Source: Apostichopus japonicus (Eukaryota; Echinodermata; Holothuroidea; Aspidochirotida; Stichopodidae). From it: a DNA stretch of 64,000 bases. The notes under the pieces are model-generated. The model did no database searches and had not been told where the DNA came from. It saw only the letters and a program-made list of their open reading frames with translations. The stretch spans positions 27,636,713 through 27,700,712 of the forward strand of contig NC_092574.1 in assembly GCF_037975245.1 (NCBI RefSeq). The letters are read 5' to 3'. Positions 62,538-64,000 of the stretch are shown in pieces (within the stretch, counting starts at the first letter, position 1; each line of letters starts with the position of its first letter). The translations under genes were made by a program, and so were the position numbers.

Positions 62538-62739
62538 GTTAGTTTGCTTAATCAAACGTTATTGGCCTGTTGAAAATATATTTTCATTAAATTCTTTTTG
62601 CAAGGAATGCTGTGTTCTCTAATTGTAGATGTAATCCCTTGCTTTGTGCCTTGATCCCATTATGTAGATGAATAATCATTCATATTCTGATTTCTATATT
62701 TCTATATATATTCCCTTGTTTTGGGTATTGATCTGTATG
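62538..62739. other. intron 25, start
   Basis: It begins with GTTAGT and grades into the repeat that fills the rest of the window. Confidence 0.6.
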
Positions 62740-63995
62740 TGTAGATGTAATTCCTTGCTTTGTGTTTAGATACCTTTATGTAGATATATAGTCTTGTTTC
62801 ATATTCTGATCCCTATTAGTAGTTTTATTCCCTTGTGTTGCATGTTAATCTCTATGTGTAGATGTATTCCCTTGCTTAGTGATTTGATCCCTTTATGTAG
62901 ATGTATTATTTTGTTTCATATTCTGATTCTATTAGAAGATATATTCCCTTGTGTTGCATGTTAATCTCTATGTGTAGATGTATTCCCTTGCTTAGTGATT
63001 TGATCCCTTTATGTAGATGTATTATTTTGTTTCATATTCTGATTCTATTAGAAGATATATTCCCTTGTGTTGCATGTTGATCTGTATGTGTAGATGTATT
63101 CCCTTGCTTAGTGATTTGATCCCTTTATGTAGATATATTATTTTGTTTCATATTCTGATTCTATTAGAAGATATATTCCCTTGTGTTGCATGTTGATCTG
63201 TATGTGTAGATGTATTCCCTTGCTTAGTGATTTGATCCCTTTATGTAGATATATTATTTTGTTTCATATTCTGATTCTATTAGAAGATATATTCCCTTGT
63301 GTTGCATGTTGATCTGTATGTGTAGATGTATTCCCTTGCTTAGTGATTTGATCCCTTTATGTAGATATATTATTTTGTTTCATATTCTGATTCTATTAGA
63401 AGATATATTCCCTTGTGTTGCATGTTGATCTGTATGTGTAGATGTATTCCCTTGCTTAGTGATTTGATCCCTTTATGTAGATGTATTATTTTGTTTCATA
63501 TTCTGATTCTATTAGAAGATATATTCCCTTGTGTTGCATGTTGATCTGTATGTGTAGATGTATTCCCTTGCTTAGTGATTTGATCCCTTTATGTAGATAT
63601 ATTATTTTGTTTCATATTCTGATTCTATTAGAAGATATATTGCCTTGTGTTGCATGTTGATCTGTATGTGTAAAGTATTCCCTTGCTTAGTGATTTGATC
63701 CCTTTATGTAGATGTATTATTTTGTTTCATATTCTGATTCTATTAGAAGATATATTCCCTTGTGTTGCATGTTGATCTGTATGTGTAAAGTATTCCCTTG
63801 CTTAGTGATTTGATCCCTTTATGTAGATGTATTATTTTGTTTCATATTCTGATCTGATCTCAATTAGGATATGTATTCCCTTGTTTTGTGTTTTGATCTC
63901 TATCTTGCTTTGTGTTTTGATCCCTTTATGTATAATTGTTCATATTCTGATCTCTATTAGTATATGTATTCCCTTGTATATGTATTACCTTGTGT
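62740..63995. repeat. 116-bp tandem repeat, about 9 copies, running to the window edge
   Basis: Units carry GTGTAGATGTATTCCCTTGC, TTAGTGATTTGATCCCTTTA, TTTTGTTTCATATTCTGATT and AGAAGATATATTCCCTTGTG. GTGTAGATG recurs at 62856, 62972 and 63088. Inside the unit, shorter related phrases (TATTCCCTTG with TGTAGAT) suggest it grew from a smaller repeat. Copies at both ends are diverged. Confidence 0.93.
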
Positions 63996-64000
63996 TTTGA

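Noticed and set aside
60920-62537. A bacterial Rhs/YD-repeat gene or horizontal transfer from bacteria in this lineage
   Set aside because: The long exon has RHS-core motifs, but it splices in phase with 24 upstream teneurin exons and is collinear with vertebrate teneurins; any bacterial origin is that of the whole family.

Overview
The window carries most of one large, heavily split animal gene on the + strand: a teneurin (Ten-m/TENM/odz family), the type II transmembrane cell-adhesion protein of developing nervous systems. I can chain 25 coding exons from the start codon at 6184 to 62537. Every junction is GT-AG and in phase, giving about 2412 codons. The domain order is teneurin intracellular domain, one membrane span, furin-like site, EGF-like repeats, Cys-rich spacer, TTR-like and FN-plug segments, NHL propeller, YD-repeat shell and RHS core. 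The final exon(s), for the C-terminal part after the RHS core, lie beyond position 64000. 5' untranslated exons and the promoter were not identified and probably lie upstream.

The organism is a metazoan, most likely an invertebrate deuterostome and perhaps an echinoderm. That rests on protein resemblance to vertebrate teneurins, a compact AT-rich genome with minisatellites in many introns, and frequent TAGGCCTA-type words. I cannot name the species.

Layout: 1-6107 is upstream or first-intron sequence with interspersed repeats, a 957-bp hAT-like element and a 65-bp array. 6108-24122 encodes the cytoplasmic domain and membrane span (exons 1-6) and holds a second hAT-like element and four large minisatellites. 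25206-37864 encodes the juxtamembrane region, six EGF-like repeats and the start of the beta-sandwich region (exons 7-15); its 6-kb intron 9 holds a decayed antisense Ty3/gypsy pol. 37865-48541 holds a 6.7-kb repeat-filled intron, the FN-plug and the first NHL blade; an antisense THAP-type fragment lies in intron 17. 48542-62537 encodes the NHL propeller, YD shell and RHS core, with two large arrays and a third hAT-like element in introns. 62538-64000 is a 116-bp minisatellite in the next intron.

No new enzymatic or defence system is present. The most unusual structure is at the splice sites. The 5' splice site of exon 8 and the 3' splice site of exon 12 have each been caught in a tandem array (53-bp and 104-bp units), leaving about 20 decoy donors and four decoy acceptors beside the real ones. 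Other notable points are an interspersed repeat that carries nuclear-receptor-type AGGTCA direct repeats and surrounds exon 7, a transposon inserted exactly into one of those motifs, apparent loss of EGF repeats 4-5, and minisatellites that grew inside a dead retrotransposon.
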